Positions 17,277 to 25,512 of a DNA stretch of 34,588 bases are shown piece by piece. Source of the DNA: UBA9732 sp963599445 (GTDB taxonomy: Bacteria > Spirochaetota > Spirochaetia > Sphaerochaetales > Sphaerochaetaceae); contig CAVBWZ010000021.1 in assembly GCA_963599445.1 (NCBI GenBank), positions 1-34,588 on the forward strand, in the 5' to 3' direction. Both the position numbers and the translations under genes were made by a program. The notes beneath the pieces were generated by a model, which ran no database searches, was not told the origin of the DNA, and worked only from the letters and a program-made list of their open reading frames with translations. The stretch's first letter is position 1. The number at the start of each line of letters is the position of its first letter.

Positions 17277-18278
17277 TTACTTGTTGAGAGCCTGGTCAAC
17301 TGCGACTGCAACGGCAACCGTAGCGCCAACCATCGGGTTGTTTCCCATTCCAAGGAAGCCCATCATCTCAACGTGTGCTGGGACGGATGAGGAACCTGCG
17401 AACTGAGCATCAGAGTGCATCCTTCCCATTGTATCCGTCATACCGTAAGATGCAGGACCAGCGGCCATGTTGTCTGGATGCAGCGTTCTTCCCGTACCGC
17501 CGCCAGAAGCGACTGAGAAGTACTTCTTGCCCTGTTCGATGCACTCCTTCTTGTATGTTCCTGCAACTGGATGCTGGAATCTTGTCGGGTTGGTGGAGTT
17601 TCCGGTGATGGAAACGTCAACGCCTTCGTGGTGCATGATTGCAACGCCTTCGCGGACATCGTCTGCGCCGTAGCAGCGTACTGCTGCCCTCTCGCCCTTG
17701 GAGTATGCAATCTCACGGACGATGTTGAGCTTTCCTGTGTAGTAGTCGAACTGTGTCTGGACGTATGTGAAGCCGTTAATTCTGCTTATGATCTGGGCTG
17801 CATCCTTTCCAAGACCGTTGAGGATGACCCTAAGAGGCTCCTTCCTTGCCTTGTTTGCATTCTTGACTATACCAATTGCACCTTCGGCTGCTGCAAAGCT
17901 TTCGTGTCCTGCAAGGAATGCGAAGCACTTGGTCTCATCTCTGAGAAGCATTGCACCAAGGTTTCCGTGGCCGATTCCAACCTTTCTGTCATCTGCGACA
18001 GAACCTGCGATGCAGAAGCTCTGAAGACCAATGCCAATTGCCTCGGCGGCCTCGGCAGCTGTCTTGACGCCTTTCTTGATGGCGATTGCAGCACCAACCG
18101 TGTATGCCCAACCTGCGTTGTCGAATGCGATAGGCTGGATGCTCTTCACGATGTCATATGGATCAAAGCCATGGTCGTTGCAGATCTGGCGGCACTCTTC
18201 GATGCTCTTGATTCCATACTGTGCGATGACTTCGTTTATGTGATCTACTCTTCTTTCGTAACTTTCAAATAGAGCCAT
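17277..18278 (-). CDS. GGGtGRT protein
   Basis: This 333-residue protein belongs to the GGGtGRT family (PF14057), named for a conserved motif seen here as GGGTGRT at residues 259-265. The family occurs in anaerobes such as Clostridia, spirochaetes and some archaea. Its function is unknown. Other striking conserved text includes GIGHGNLGAMLLRDETKCFAFLAG (101-124), TGNSTNPTRFQHPVAGTYKK and the C-terminal GFLGMGNNPMVGATVAVAVA. The protein looks cytosolic, with no signal peptide. AGGAGG precedes ATG 18278. The Fe-S scaffold homologue ends 12 nt upstream, so the two form an operon, an arrangement I recall as recurrent for this family. A role in metal or Fe-S handling is inference from that pairing. 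Confidence 0.9.
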   Translation of the reverse strand: MALFESYERRVDHINEVIAQYGIKSIEECRQICNDHGFDPYDIVKSIQPIAFDNAGWAYTVGAAIAIKKGVKTAAEAAEAIGIGLQSFCIAGSVADDRKVGIGHGNLGAMLLRDETKCFAFLAGHESFAAAEGAIGIVKNANKARKEPLRVILNGLGKDAAQIISRINGFTYVQTQFDYYTGKLNIVREIAYSKGERAAVRCYGADDVREGVAIMHHEGVDVSITGNSTNPTRFQHPVAGTYKKECIEQGKKYFSVASGGGTGRTLHPDNMAAGPASYGMTDTMGRMHSDAQFAGSSSVPAHVEMMGFLGMGNNPMVGATVAVAVAVDQALNK

Positions 18279-18289
18279 GTCAGTCCTCC

Positions 18290-18982
18290 TTACTCGTGCC
18301 TTGGGTCAATGTACTTTGCGGCATCGTCCCACTGACCATAGTGGCCCTTGGCTTTTTCGAGGGCTTCGTTTCCGCTGAGTCCCTGCTTGATGAACTCCAT
18401 CATCTTGCCCATGTTGACGAACTCGTAGCCAATGATCTCATCATCCTTGTTGAGGGCGATCCTTGTTACATAGCCTTCAGCGAGCTCAAGGTATCTTGGT
18501 CCCTTCTCCTTCGTTGCGTACATGGTTCCAATCTGTGATCTGAGGCCTTTTCCAAGATCCTCAAGCCCACCGCCGATTGGAAGTCCGCCCTCGGAGAAAG
18601 CCGTCTGGCTTCTTCCGTAGACGATCTGAAGGAAGAGCTCCCTCATTGCCGTGTTGATTGCATCGCATACGAGGTCTGTGTTGAGAGCCTCGAGGATCGT
18701 CTTTCCAATGAGGATTTCAGAAGCCATTGCTGCGGAGTGCGTCATGCCTGAGCAACCAATCGTCTCTACGAGGGCTTCTTCAATGATTCCATCCTTGATG
18801 TTGAGTGTAAGCTTGCAGGCACCCTGCTGAGGAGCGCACCAGCCAACACCATGTGTAAGTCCGCTGATGTCCTTGATTTCCTTGGCCTGTACCCATTTTC
18901 CTTCCTCTGGAATTGGAGCAGGTCCATGATATGCACCCTTTGCAACAGGACACATATGCTGTACTTCTGTTGTATAGATCAT
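18290..18982 (-). CDS. NifU/IscU-like iron-sulfur cluster scaffold protein
   Basis: This 230-residue protein carries a NifU N-terminal (IscU-like) domain, which in other systems assembles transient Fe-S clusters for transfer to target enzymes. Candidate ligands are C49 (HGVGWCA), C56 (GACKLTL), C77 in the IscU-like ETIGCSGMTHSAAMAS, and C106 (LVCDAIN). The C-terminal part (about 130-230) is an extension not found in simple IscU, with YLELAEGYVTRIALNKDDEI and LSGNEALEKAKGHYGQWDDA. A strong AGGAGG lies 7 nt before ATG 18982. No cysteine desulfurase (nifS/iscS) or other Fe-S assembly gene is adjacent. It is the promoter-proximal gene of the pair with the GGGtGRT protein. Confidence 0.9.
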   Translation of the reverse strand: MIYTTEVQHMCPVAKGAYHGPAPIPEEGKWVQAKEIKDISGLTHGVGWCAPQQGACKLTLNIKDGIIEEALVETIGCSGMTHSAAMASEILIGKTILEALNTDLVCDAINTAMRELFLQIVYGRSQTAFSEGGLPIGGGLEDLGKGLRSQIGTMYATKEKGPRYLELAEGYVTRIALNKDDEIIGYEFVNMGKMMEFIKQGLSGNEALEKAKGHYGQWDDAAKYIDPRHE

Positions 18983-19083
18983 CCAAAATCCTCCTGATTT
19001 CGTGTTTCTACATTTATAATAGGAAATCTATCACATATCGGCGATTCTGTCTTTACAAAAATGCATTCCCATAGATGTCCCAT

Positions 19084-19112
19084 TTGACATAGCCCCGTTA
19101 TTATCCCATTAT
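19084..19112 (+). promoter_or_regulatory. Likely sigma-70-type promoter for ridA
   Basis: TTGACA (19084-19089), a 17-nt spacer and CATTAT (19107-19112) match the housekeeping promoter pattern. The predicted start of transcription is about 37 nt before the ridA ATG. Confidence 0.6.
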
Positions 19113-19155
19113 TCCAAGTGGGCAGTACTTCGCCGACTGCACCCAAGGAGCAACC

Positions 19156-19539
19156 ATGAAAGTCATCAACACCACCAAAGCACCCGCCGCAATAGGACCC
19201 TACTCACAGGCGATCGCCGCCAACGGGCTACTCTTCACCTCTGGCCAAATCCCCGTCGATCCCGCCACAGGTCTCGTCGTCGAAGGAGGCATCGAATCCC
19301 AGGCCCGCATGGTCATGGAAAACCTCAAGGCCGTCCTTCTAGAGGCCGATGTTGATTTCTCCGCAGTCGTCAAGACGACTTGCTTCATCTCTTCCATGGA
19401 TGATTTCGCCGCCTTCAACTTCGTGTACTCCCAGTACTTTACGTCCGAGGCAAAGCCTGCAAGATCGTGCGTGGCGGTCAAGACCCTGCCCAAGAATGTC
19501 CTCTGCGAAGTGGAAGCCATCGCTGTTCTAGGTCTTTGA
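19156..19539 (+). CDS. ridA: RidA family reactive intermediate/imine deaminase
   Basis: This 127-residue protein is a RidA (YjgF/YER057c/UK114) family member. RidA hydrolyses reactive 2-aminoacrylate and related enamines/imines formed by PLP enzymes and acts as a cytosolic trimer. The family landmarks are all visible: APAAIGPYSQAI with Y16, FTSGQIPVDPATG, VVKTTCFISSMDDF, and the active-site PARSCVAVKTLPKN with R103, followed by E120 in CEVEAIAV. The length is typical. AAGGAGC lies just before the ATG. The gene is solitary, with its own promoter. Codon use is strongly C/G-ended, as in other highly expressed genes of the window. A long repeat-filled gap follows. Confidence 0.94.
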   Translation: MKVINTTKAPAAIGPYSQAIAANGLLFTSGQIPVDPATGLVVEGGIESQARMVMENLKAVLLEADVDFSAVVKTTCFISSMDDFAAFNFVYSQYFTSEAKPARSCVAVKTLPKNVLCEVEAIAVLGL

Positions 19540-19617
19540 GACGATAACTTCGTTGGTACGAACAGCGCCGTATCGCAAATACTGTCGCTGTTCTTCCTCC
19601 TTGTTCTAGCCTCAAAT

Positions 19618-20106
19618 CCCGTCGAACGGAACCGTTCTTGGAGCTTGAGCGACAGCCGTTGTCGATGCGCTCAAGCCGTGCAGACAGCACTGCCTTTCGC
19701 TGTCTCCTAGGCTGCCATCTCAATCTCCGTCGAACGGAACTATCCTTGGTCTTTGAATGCATTACTGCATCGCTTCAGTATAGGCCGTGCATCATAGCAC
19801 GGTCCTATGCTTTGCTTCTTGCACTGCCTTCAAATCCCTGCGGATATGTTCTATAGGAGCTTGAGTTTATAACTACATTGCTTAGAGCCGCCTTGATATT
19901 GTAAGGGCTTACTGGGCGCTTAGGGCTGTTGGGGCTGTTGAATGCTGTTGAATTATGAAGGAAGTAGAGCGTTTTAGAGAGTGCCTGAGTGTACCTGAGC
20001 GTGCCTGACCGCACCTGAGTGTCCCCTTTGTGGAAATCTAGACTGTTTTAGATTTGCTAGAACGTCTGGATCGTTCAGGGTGGCTAGATGTTTTAGACTG
20101 GCAAAC
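19618..20106 (+). repeat. Modular intergenic repeat, copy A
   Basis: The whole gap 19540-20166 lacks a convincing gene and is packed with repeats. CCGTCGAACGGAAC occurs at about 19619 and 19728. Hairpins are CTTGAGCG/CGCTCAAG (19644-19675, inner CGACA/TGTCG), AGACAGC/GCTGTCT (19682-19705) and CCGTGC/GCACGG extended by ATAGG/CCTAT (19780-19808). Then come a G-rich TTGGGGCTGTTGAA block (about 19929), an array of 10-nt units of consensus GTRCCTGAGY (19981-20020), and AATCTA/TAGATT with CTGGATCGTTCAGGGTGGCTAG (20035-20090). The same blocks in the same order recur in copy B, and parts recur in copies C and D. The function is unknown. Confidence 0.75.
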
Positions 20107-20166
20107 GATATGAATGTCTCAATTGGGGGCCTATGGCAGATAAGCTTGGGTTTGTAAGAATCTCTG

Positions 20167-20439
20167 TTACAAACGTTTAATCATCTTGATAAGTTCGTTT
20201 TTCAAGGATTCTTTTTCTTCGTTGCTATCTAAAAACAGGACTGAAGGGTTTATTTGCAATGCATCGCAAAGTTTCAAGACTGTTCTAAGAGAAGGTGTCC
20301 TTTTACCGTTCTCTATATACGTAATCATATTCTGCGAAACACCGGAAATATAAGCTAAATCCAACTGTGATAATTTGTGTGATTCTCGTTCTTCTTTAAG
20401 TCTTTCAAGTATCGCTTTTTCCTGCTCTTCAAGTGACAT
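20167..20439 (-). CDS. XRE-family helix-turn-helix regulator
   Basis: This 90-residue protein is a Cro/C1-type (XRE) DNA-binding domain with little else. The HTH is LSQLDLAYISGVSQNMITYIENGKRTPSLRTVLKLCDALQIN, preceded by a charged helix EEQEKAILERLKEERESHK and followed by a short acidic/basic helix to the C-terminus. The frame is open further upstream to 20619, but that extension is hydrophobic and repeat-like and does not resemble the family, so ATG 20439 is preferred even though it lacks a clear Shine-Dalgarno sequence. The gene is divergent from the PEGA lipoprotein and AT-rich relative to the housekeeping genes. Possible targets are its own promoter and the adjacent surface genes. No partner toxin of the HigB/RelE type is adjacent. 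Confidence 0.85.
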   Translation of the reverse strand: MSLEEQEKAILERLKEERESHKLSQLDLAYISGVSQNMITYIENGKRTPSLRTVLKLCDALQINPSVLFLDSNEEKESLKNELIKMIKRL

Positions 20440-20720
20440 GTGATTATTTTGAATAAATAAAGTGTGGTTCTCAAATAAAAATAGTATTGCAAAATAAAAC
20501 AATATAGTGATAAAATGCATGCATAGGCAAATGAGGTGGAGAGATTTATGAAACGCTTGTACTCTTTCTTTTTTGTTTCTAGATGGCGGGATTCTGTGTG
20601 CTCCTACTTCCATTTTCACATCATGCGGAGAGGTTAAATATGATGGTGAAAGAAGTGCTGATACGAATGGTTATTTCTAACCCTAAAGGGTTGCTTCATA
20701 TTCAAAGTTTAGGAGGGATT

Positions 20721-21116
20721 ATGAAGAAAAGTGTTATTATCATGTTGCTTGTGCTGATTGTTTCTGCACTTTGCTTATCGAGCTGTGCTACTGTTTTTTC
20801 CAAAAAGACTTATGGCATCACTGTTGAATCTGACCCTGCTGGTGCAGATGTAATCGTAGATGGTGTGCGAATGGGAAAGACTCCAACAACCATCTCCCTG
20901 TCTGCAGAGAAAAGCTATGCTCTTGAAGTCGCAAAAGAGGGTTACCAGTCAAGTTTCTACACGATAAAGAAGAAAGTTGGAGCTGGGTGGGTTGTCCTCG
21001 ATCTTGTGACTGGCATTCCTACGGGTGGCATTCCTTTGCTTGTGGATTTTATCACAGGGGATTGGAAGACCCTTTCACCTACGAAGTTCAACGTGAATCT
21101 TGTCGCTGACAATTAA
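20721..21116 (+). CDS. PEGA domain lipoprotein
   Basis: This 131-residue secreted lipoprotein begins MKKSVIIMLLVLIVSALCLSSC, a signal peptide with lipobox L-S-S-C. A PEGA domain (PF08308) follows: YGITVESDPAGADVIVDGVRMGKTPTTISLSAEKSYALEVAKEGYQ. PEGA domains are small beta-rich modules on bacterial surface proteins. A hydrophobic Gly-rich stretch VGAGWVVLDLVTGIPTGGIPLLVDFITG then resembles the membrane-inserting or glycine-zipper tail found in related lipoproteins. ATG 20721 is chosen because AGGAGG is at 20711-20716 and the signal peptide begins there. An in-frame ATG pair at 20640 would destroy the signal peptide. Its role is unknown. Confidence 0.87.
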   Translation: MKKSVIIMLLVLIVSALCLSSCATVFSKKTYGITVESDPAGADVIVDGVRMGKTPTTISLSAEKSYALEVAKEGYQSSFYTIKKKVGAGWVVLDLVTGIPTGGIPLLVDFITGDWKTLSPTKFNVNLVADN

Positions 21117-21135
21117 TTTCGCTTACTCGTTATAC

Positions 21136-21181
21136 AAGGACGGCTCGGACTTTGAAATAGAAGTCTGAGTTTGTCCTTTTT
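21136..21181 (+). terminator. Intrinsic terminator after the PEGA lipoprotein gene
   Basis: Starting at 21136, AAGGAC..CTC.GACTT pairs with AAGTC.GAG..GTCC around a TGAAATAG loop, followed by TTTTT (21177-21181). It lies 20 nt past the stop codon and points rightward. Confidence 0.8.
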
Positions 21182-21581
21182 GTTTCCTGTGACTTGAAGT
21201 TGAAAGAGTAAAAATCAACGATTGTAAACTTGGGAATTATTGCGTGCGATGTTTTACCGGTGAAGATTTCTATCGCCACTTGATTTGTTGACGACTAGAA
21301 AAAATGAGAATTGAAGTTTGCAATCCAATAGGAAAATATCTCCTTTACATGGAAGAATCTAGAATCTGAAGTTTCTCTGTTGTACATATGGGCAATAGAC
21401 GAAAACAACAGTACTGAAGGGGATGGCTCTTTGTTTGAGGTCTTTTTCTCAGAATAGAAAGAACAGTCTTTTGTGTAGCCTCTAGAGAAGATGAGGTCTT
21501 AGGATTTGCATCCACGAAAAACGAAAGAGTTCTTGATTCAAAGGTTGGCACGGAAGAACAATGAGGATGGAGAAGTAAAAG
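21182..21581. other. Intergenic region, no gene recognised
   Basis: This AT-rich leader of about 400 nt separates the PEGA terminator from the large lipoprotein gene. No convincing promoter, RNA fold or coding frame was recognised. The only clear signal is GGAG at about 21570, which serves the downstream ATG. Confidence 0.5.
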
Positions 21582-24500
21582 ATGTTGAAAGTAGTTCATG
21601 GTAATAACAAATTTAGATTTGTAGCAGTCGTTGCAATCTTGTGTTTGGCATTATTTGTTTCATGTAATTTAGAGAGTTCTGTAAATCTGCCGGTTTCGGA
21701 ACAGGTTGGCTCTATTTCGGGTCGTGTGCTTTTCTCGAACAGCAATGATAACTCAGGTATTCTTGTTTCTTTGGAACAGACTGATGGCTTGAAATCTCTG
21801 TCTGTTAATTCAAAATCTCTAGCTGGTAGTACAAGTACAGGTTCGGATGGAAGTTGCAGATTTGAGGATGTAAAACCTGGTGTTTACACCCTTTACGCAA
21901 CCCATAATTCCAGTTTGGAAAAAGCTTCCGTGGTAAGAAATATTGTTGTGGAGGTAGGCAAAACGCTTACACTGGATGATCTCTATCTTACCGCAACAGC
22001 AAACATAAGTGGCAGGGTTACGATTGATAATAATGAAACAGGTAATTTGGGAATAATTGTGTTCATTGCAGGAACTTCCTATGTTGCTATAACGGATGAT
22101 GCCGGAAACTTCATAATACCAGGTGTTCCAATCGGGCAATCATACCTGATTGCAGCTATGAAAGGTCAGTCTACTGTAGTCCTTTCAGCTTCAACATATT
22201 TTGTTTCTACAGCCGAAATATCGCTTGGCAACTATAACATCAGTTCTTCAAGCCTTGAGGGTCAGGGTTCTCTGGTGTGGAAAGGTAGCTATTCATCAGC
22301 TCCGGAGAATCCCAAGGCCAACTGGGCATACTTCAACACAATTGATGGTTGTTCTTACATTTACTACGAAAACACTTGGAATCTTCTTGCCAGAGCTGGA
22401 CAGGATGCTGTTTCTATCACATGGTTCGGCGCTTTGGATAATCCGCCAGACAATCCTGGCAGACTTAATGCTTACTTTAACCTCCAGACAGGCTGCTCTT
22501 ATATATTTGATGGTTCTAACTGGACACTCTTGGCACAGGCGGGAGCAAACGGAGCCGTCGGTGCTGCTGGTTCAACAGGAGCTGCAGGAGCAGACGGACA
22601 GTCTATCAGATGGCTTGGAAGTTTTGATGCTGCTCCGGAGAATCCGTCAGCTCTTGATGCTTACTTCAATATACTTGATGGCTCTTCATACATTTACACG
22701 GGGGCAGAGTGGAGCCTTCTTGCTAGAGGTTTAGCACATGAACACACATATGTCGCCCAATGGACTTCTAATGAAACCCTCCATTGGCATGAATCTTCTT
22801 GCGGACATACATATTCAAAGGGTTGTATGACCGAACATGAATGGGATTCCGGAACAATCGTTGAGGCCGCAACTTGTACTGCAACAGGGGCTATTAGGCA
22901 CATGTGTACCGTCTGTTCCTATGAAAAGCAGGAAGTTATTGAGAGGGCTACCCATCAATACTCAATTACAAGTACTACAGAGCCTACCTGTACAGTTGAT
23001 GGCCTAATCATTCAAACTTGTTCTAATTGTGGAGATAAAATCAGAACAATTATTCTAACTCTAGGACATGATTTTGGAACGGACAATGTCTGTGATAGAT
23101 GCAACTTTGTAAGGGAAAACGACCATGCTCATGATTATGAAGCACAAGTAGTTGCTCCTACCTGTACCCAAATGGGCTATACCCTCTACGCCTGTTCGAT
23201 GTGCTCTGATTCTTATAAGGATAATATTGTTGAGCCGTTAGGGCATAGTTGGAATGAAGGATTTGTCACAACAACGAAGACATGTGCAACAGACGGCATC
23301 ATTACCTTTACATGTATCCGAGGAGGATGCAATGAATCAAGGCAGGAGATAGTCCCTGCAGGACATGAATATGAATACGTTATAATTATTCCTGTTGCAT
23401 GTACCACAAGCGGACTTAGGACTGCTGTTTGTAAAGTATGCGGTTCTACTATTTCAGAAGACCCGATACCTGCCTCACATACTTGGGATGAGGGAACAGT
23501 AAAGGTAGAGGCAACATGCACTTCCGACGGTTTCATTCTTTATAAGTGTACTGTTTGTGGAGAAGAAGAACACGTAGTTGCTAAGGCAACCGGACATGCA
23601 TATAAAAACGGAGTATGCGAGGTCTGTAACCATAATTTTATCGATGACATTGTCCAGGACATAGACTATCCACAATATGGCATGTATTTCAGAATCAATG
23701 ACATTAAATCTGCCTACGGTAATAAGCTAATAAACTCTTATGGTGTCTATCTTGACCATAATGCAGATGCTCAAATTGATAAGGTTGGTGTCTATCTTAC
23801 TCAAGACGGGACTATGTGGCGTCGTGTTCTTGCGTTCAAAGGTTCCAATATAACAAGTGCCTACTATGTTCCTTTTCTTTCCTATGACAGTGATATTTTC
23901 TACACAGGTCTTAATACAAGTTCAATAAATACCTTCAAGCTGACAAAGAACGCTGACGGAATATATACATACGGAAACTATACGACCATAGGCGTGAATC
24001 TTGCAGACAGTACTGGGAAACTCCTTCTTGCCCTGAACCATGTAGGACAGGCTGGTACAAAGACACAGGTGTTCAATGATCTTGATGAGATGATTGCTTG
24101 GCTCAATGAAGGAGAGCATACTCACTCATTTGGTGAGTGGAAGGTAACAACAGAGCCGACCTGTATAGAAAACGGAACAAAAGAGCGCACTTGTTCGATT
24201 TGCGGCGAGGTGCAGATTGAGAGAGTTGCTCCTATAGGCCACTCATTCTCAGTAGCATGGGTCTATGATGATACCTACCACTGGCATACACCAACATGTG
24301 GACATAATGGACTTATCAGTGACAAAGCAGAACATTTATTTACCACATGGACAATTGTACGACAAGTTGCCACAGAACAGCCTGGACTTATGGTGAGAGC
24401 TTGTGAGGAATGTGGATATAAAGAAGAGCAAGAAATAATTCCTGATGGAATTTCTTATATAAGTTATACATGGGATTCTGCTAATAATTTGTTATTATCC

Positions 24501-25331
24501 GAGGAGTTGTCAATAAGTGACTATACTGATGTCTCTAAAGAAACGACAATCTGGTCCTCCGGTTGGTATGTTGTTTCTAGCGATGTTAAAACTAATGAAA
24601 GAATCACTATTGAAGGAACAGTCAATGTTATCCTGTGTGATGGAATTACGCTTACAGTGGGAGGTGGGATAAGTTTGGTCAAAGGAAATACTCTGAACAT
24701 ATATGGTCAGAAAAAAGGGAATGGGTCATTGATAAGTGAAAACTCAATAGGTGGAGATTATGAGGTTTTGTTCGGAAGTTTTAATTTGTATGGCGGGACT
24801 GTGACCGCAACTGGCGGTATCTGGGGAGCAGGTATTGGTGGAGGTAAAGGAGCAGATGGAGGAGCGATAACAATTTATGGCGGGACTGTGACCGCAACTG
24901 GCGGTATCTGGGGAGCAGGTATTGGTGGAGGTAAAGGAGCAGATGGAGGAGCGATAACAATTTATGGCGGGACTGTGACCGCAACCGGCGGTGACCGTGG
25001 GGCAGGTATTGGTGGCGGCGGTGAAGGAGGAGCTGGAGGAACGATAACAATTTATGGCGGGACTGTGACCGCAACCACAGGCATCTGGGGTGCAGGTATT
25101 GGTGGCGGTGAAGGAGGATCTGGAGGAGCGATAACAATTTATGGTGGGACTGTGACCGCAACCGGAGTGAAATATGGTGTTGGTCCGGGTTATGATGGCG
25201 TAGGAGGCAGTCTATATATCGACACCGGTATGGTATGTTCTCATAATAAAGAGGTATATTTTTCCGGTCCTGGCTTCGTTGCAGATATGTTTCGTCACAT
25301 GGAAATATTTTCGGCATCGTCTGCTATATGA
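21582..25331 (+). CDS. Large mosaic surface lipoprotein with Cys/His-rich and glycine-rich repeats
   Basis: This 1249-residue secreted lipoprotein has a signal peptide ending LALFVSC (C28). Two carboxypeptidase-regulatory-like beta modules follow (about 42-215: GSISGRVLFSN, ANISGRVTIDN). Next are three copies of a 40-45 residue unit with W-x-G, A-P-E-N-P, AYFN, G-x-SYIY and W-x-LLA (near 232, 280 and 342), separated by a short collagen-like Gly-x-x run (322-338). A long region (386-686 and 846-956) has repeated T-C-T-x-x-G...C-x-x-C-G...G-H units that look like zinc-ribbon-type surface repeats. A unique domain lies near 687-845. Near the C-terminus are 29-residue units with YGGTVTAT and GAGIGGG. 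ATG 21582 has GGAG 8 nt before it. Adhesin or glycan contact is a guess, and no enzyme motif was seen. Confidence 0.85.
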   Translation: MLKVVHGNNKFRFVAVVAILCLALFVSCNLESSVNLPVSEQVGSISGRVLFSNSNDNSGILVSLEQTDGLKSLSVNSKSLAGSTSTGSDGSCRFEDVKPGVYTLYATHNSSLEKASVVRNIVVEVGKTLTLDDLYLTATANISGRVTIDNNETGNLGIIVFIAGTSYVAITDDAGNFIIPGVPIGQSYLIAAMKGQSTVVLSASTYFVSTAEISLGNYNISSSSLEGQGSLVWKGSYSSAPENPKANWAYFNTIDGCSYIYYENTWNLLARAGQDAVSITWFGALDNPPDNPGRLNAYFNLQTGCSYIFDGSNWTLLAQAGANGAVGAAGSTGAAGADGQSIRWLGSFDAAPENPSALDAYFNILDGSSYIYTGAEWSLLARGLAHEHTYVAQWTSNETLHWHESSCGHTYSKGCMTEHEWDSGTIVEAATCTATGAIRHMCTVCSYEKQEVIERATHQYSITSTTEPTCTVDGLIIQTCSNCGDKIRTIILTLGHDFGTDNVCDRCNFVRENDHAHDYEAQVVAPTCTQMGYTLYACSMCSDSYKDNIVEPLGHSWNEGFVTTTKTCATDGIITFTCIRGGCNESRQEIVPAGHEYEYVIIIPVACTTSGLRTAVCKVCGSTISEDPIPASHTWDEGTVKVEATCTSDGFILYKCTVCGEEEHVVAKATGHAYKNGVCEVCNHNFIDDIVQDIDYPQYGMYFRINDIKSAYGNKLINSYGVYLDHNADAQIDKVGVYLTQDGTMWRRVLAFKGSNITSAYYVPFLSYDSDIFYTGLNTSSINTFKLTKNADGIYTYGNYTTIGVNLADSTGKLLLALNHVGQAGTKTQVFNDLDEMIAWLNEGEHTHSFGEWKVTTEPTCIENGTKERTCSICGEVQIERVAPIGHSFSVAWVYDDTYHWHTPTCGHNGLISDKAEHLFTTWTIVRQVATEQPGLMVRACEECGYKEEQEIIPDGISYISYTWDSANNLLLSEELSISDYTDVSKETTIWSSGWYVVSSDVKTNERITIEGTVNVILCDGITLTVGGGISLVKGNTLNIYGQKKGNGSLISENSIGGDYEVLFGSFNLYGGTVTATGGIWGAGIGGGKGADGGAITIYGGTVTATGGIWGAGIGGGKGADGGAITIYGGTVTATGGDRGAGIGGGGEGGAGGTITIYGGTVTATTGIWGAGIGGGEGGSGGAITIYGGTVTATGVKYGVGPGYDGVGGSLYIDTGMVCSHNKEVYFSGPGFVADMFRHMEIFSASSAI
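24789..25170 (+). repeat. 87-bp tandem coding repeats (4 full units plus a partial)
   Basis: Units start at 24789, 24876, 24963, 25053 and 25140. The spacing is 87, 87, 90 and 87 bp, always in frame. Each begins TATGGYGGGACTGTGACCGC and encodes YGGTVTAT...GAGIGGG...GAITI. Units 1 and 2 are identical over all 87 bases, which indicates a recent duplication or ongoing conversion. Later units vary mainly in the middle. Confidence 0.93.
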
Positions 25332-25512
25332 CCGCGGGAACTCTAAAGTTACCAAGAGATTATCTCGGAGTGGCGATGGTTCCTTTTAAATGTGACGGGT
25401 TTGTTCTGGTTCTGTGGCGAAAATCCATAGGTGCGTAGTTCCTGACGAACCCGAAATGGATTTACAAGTTTCACATCGTGAGGTGTGAGAGAGAATTAAT
25501 TGGGACTTTCTC

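Noticed and set aside
17571..18272. 233-codon plus-strand frame opposite the GGGtGRT gene
   Set aside because: It is antisense to a recognised conserved protein, is unusually Cys-rich, and has no ribosome binding site.
19980..20024. Decamer array considered as a CRISPR array
   Set aside because: The units are contiguous 10-mers without spacers and no cas genes are present.
20548..20637. 29-codon frame with GGTGGAGAG upstream, before the PEGA gene
   Set aside because: The spacing is acceptable, but the sequence shows no family or membrane character and ends just before another poor frame. It is probably chance within the divergent promoter region.
24781..25317. Reverse frame of 178 codons across the 87-bp repeats
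   Set aside because: The repetitive RSQSRHKLLSLL text is only the complement of the glycine-rich repeats. The forward lipoprotein frame is continuous and has a signal peptide and ribosome binding site.
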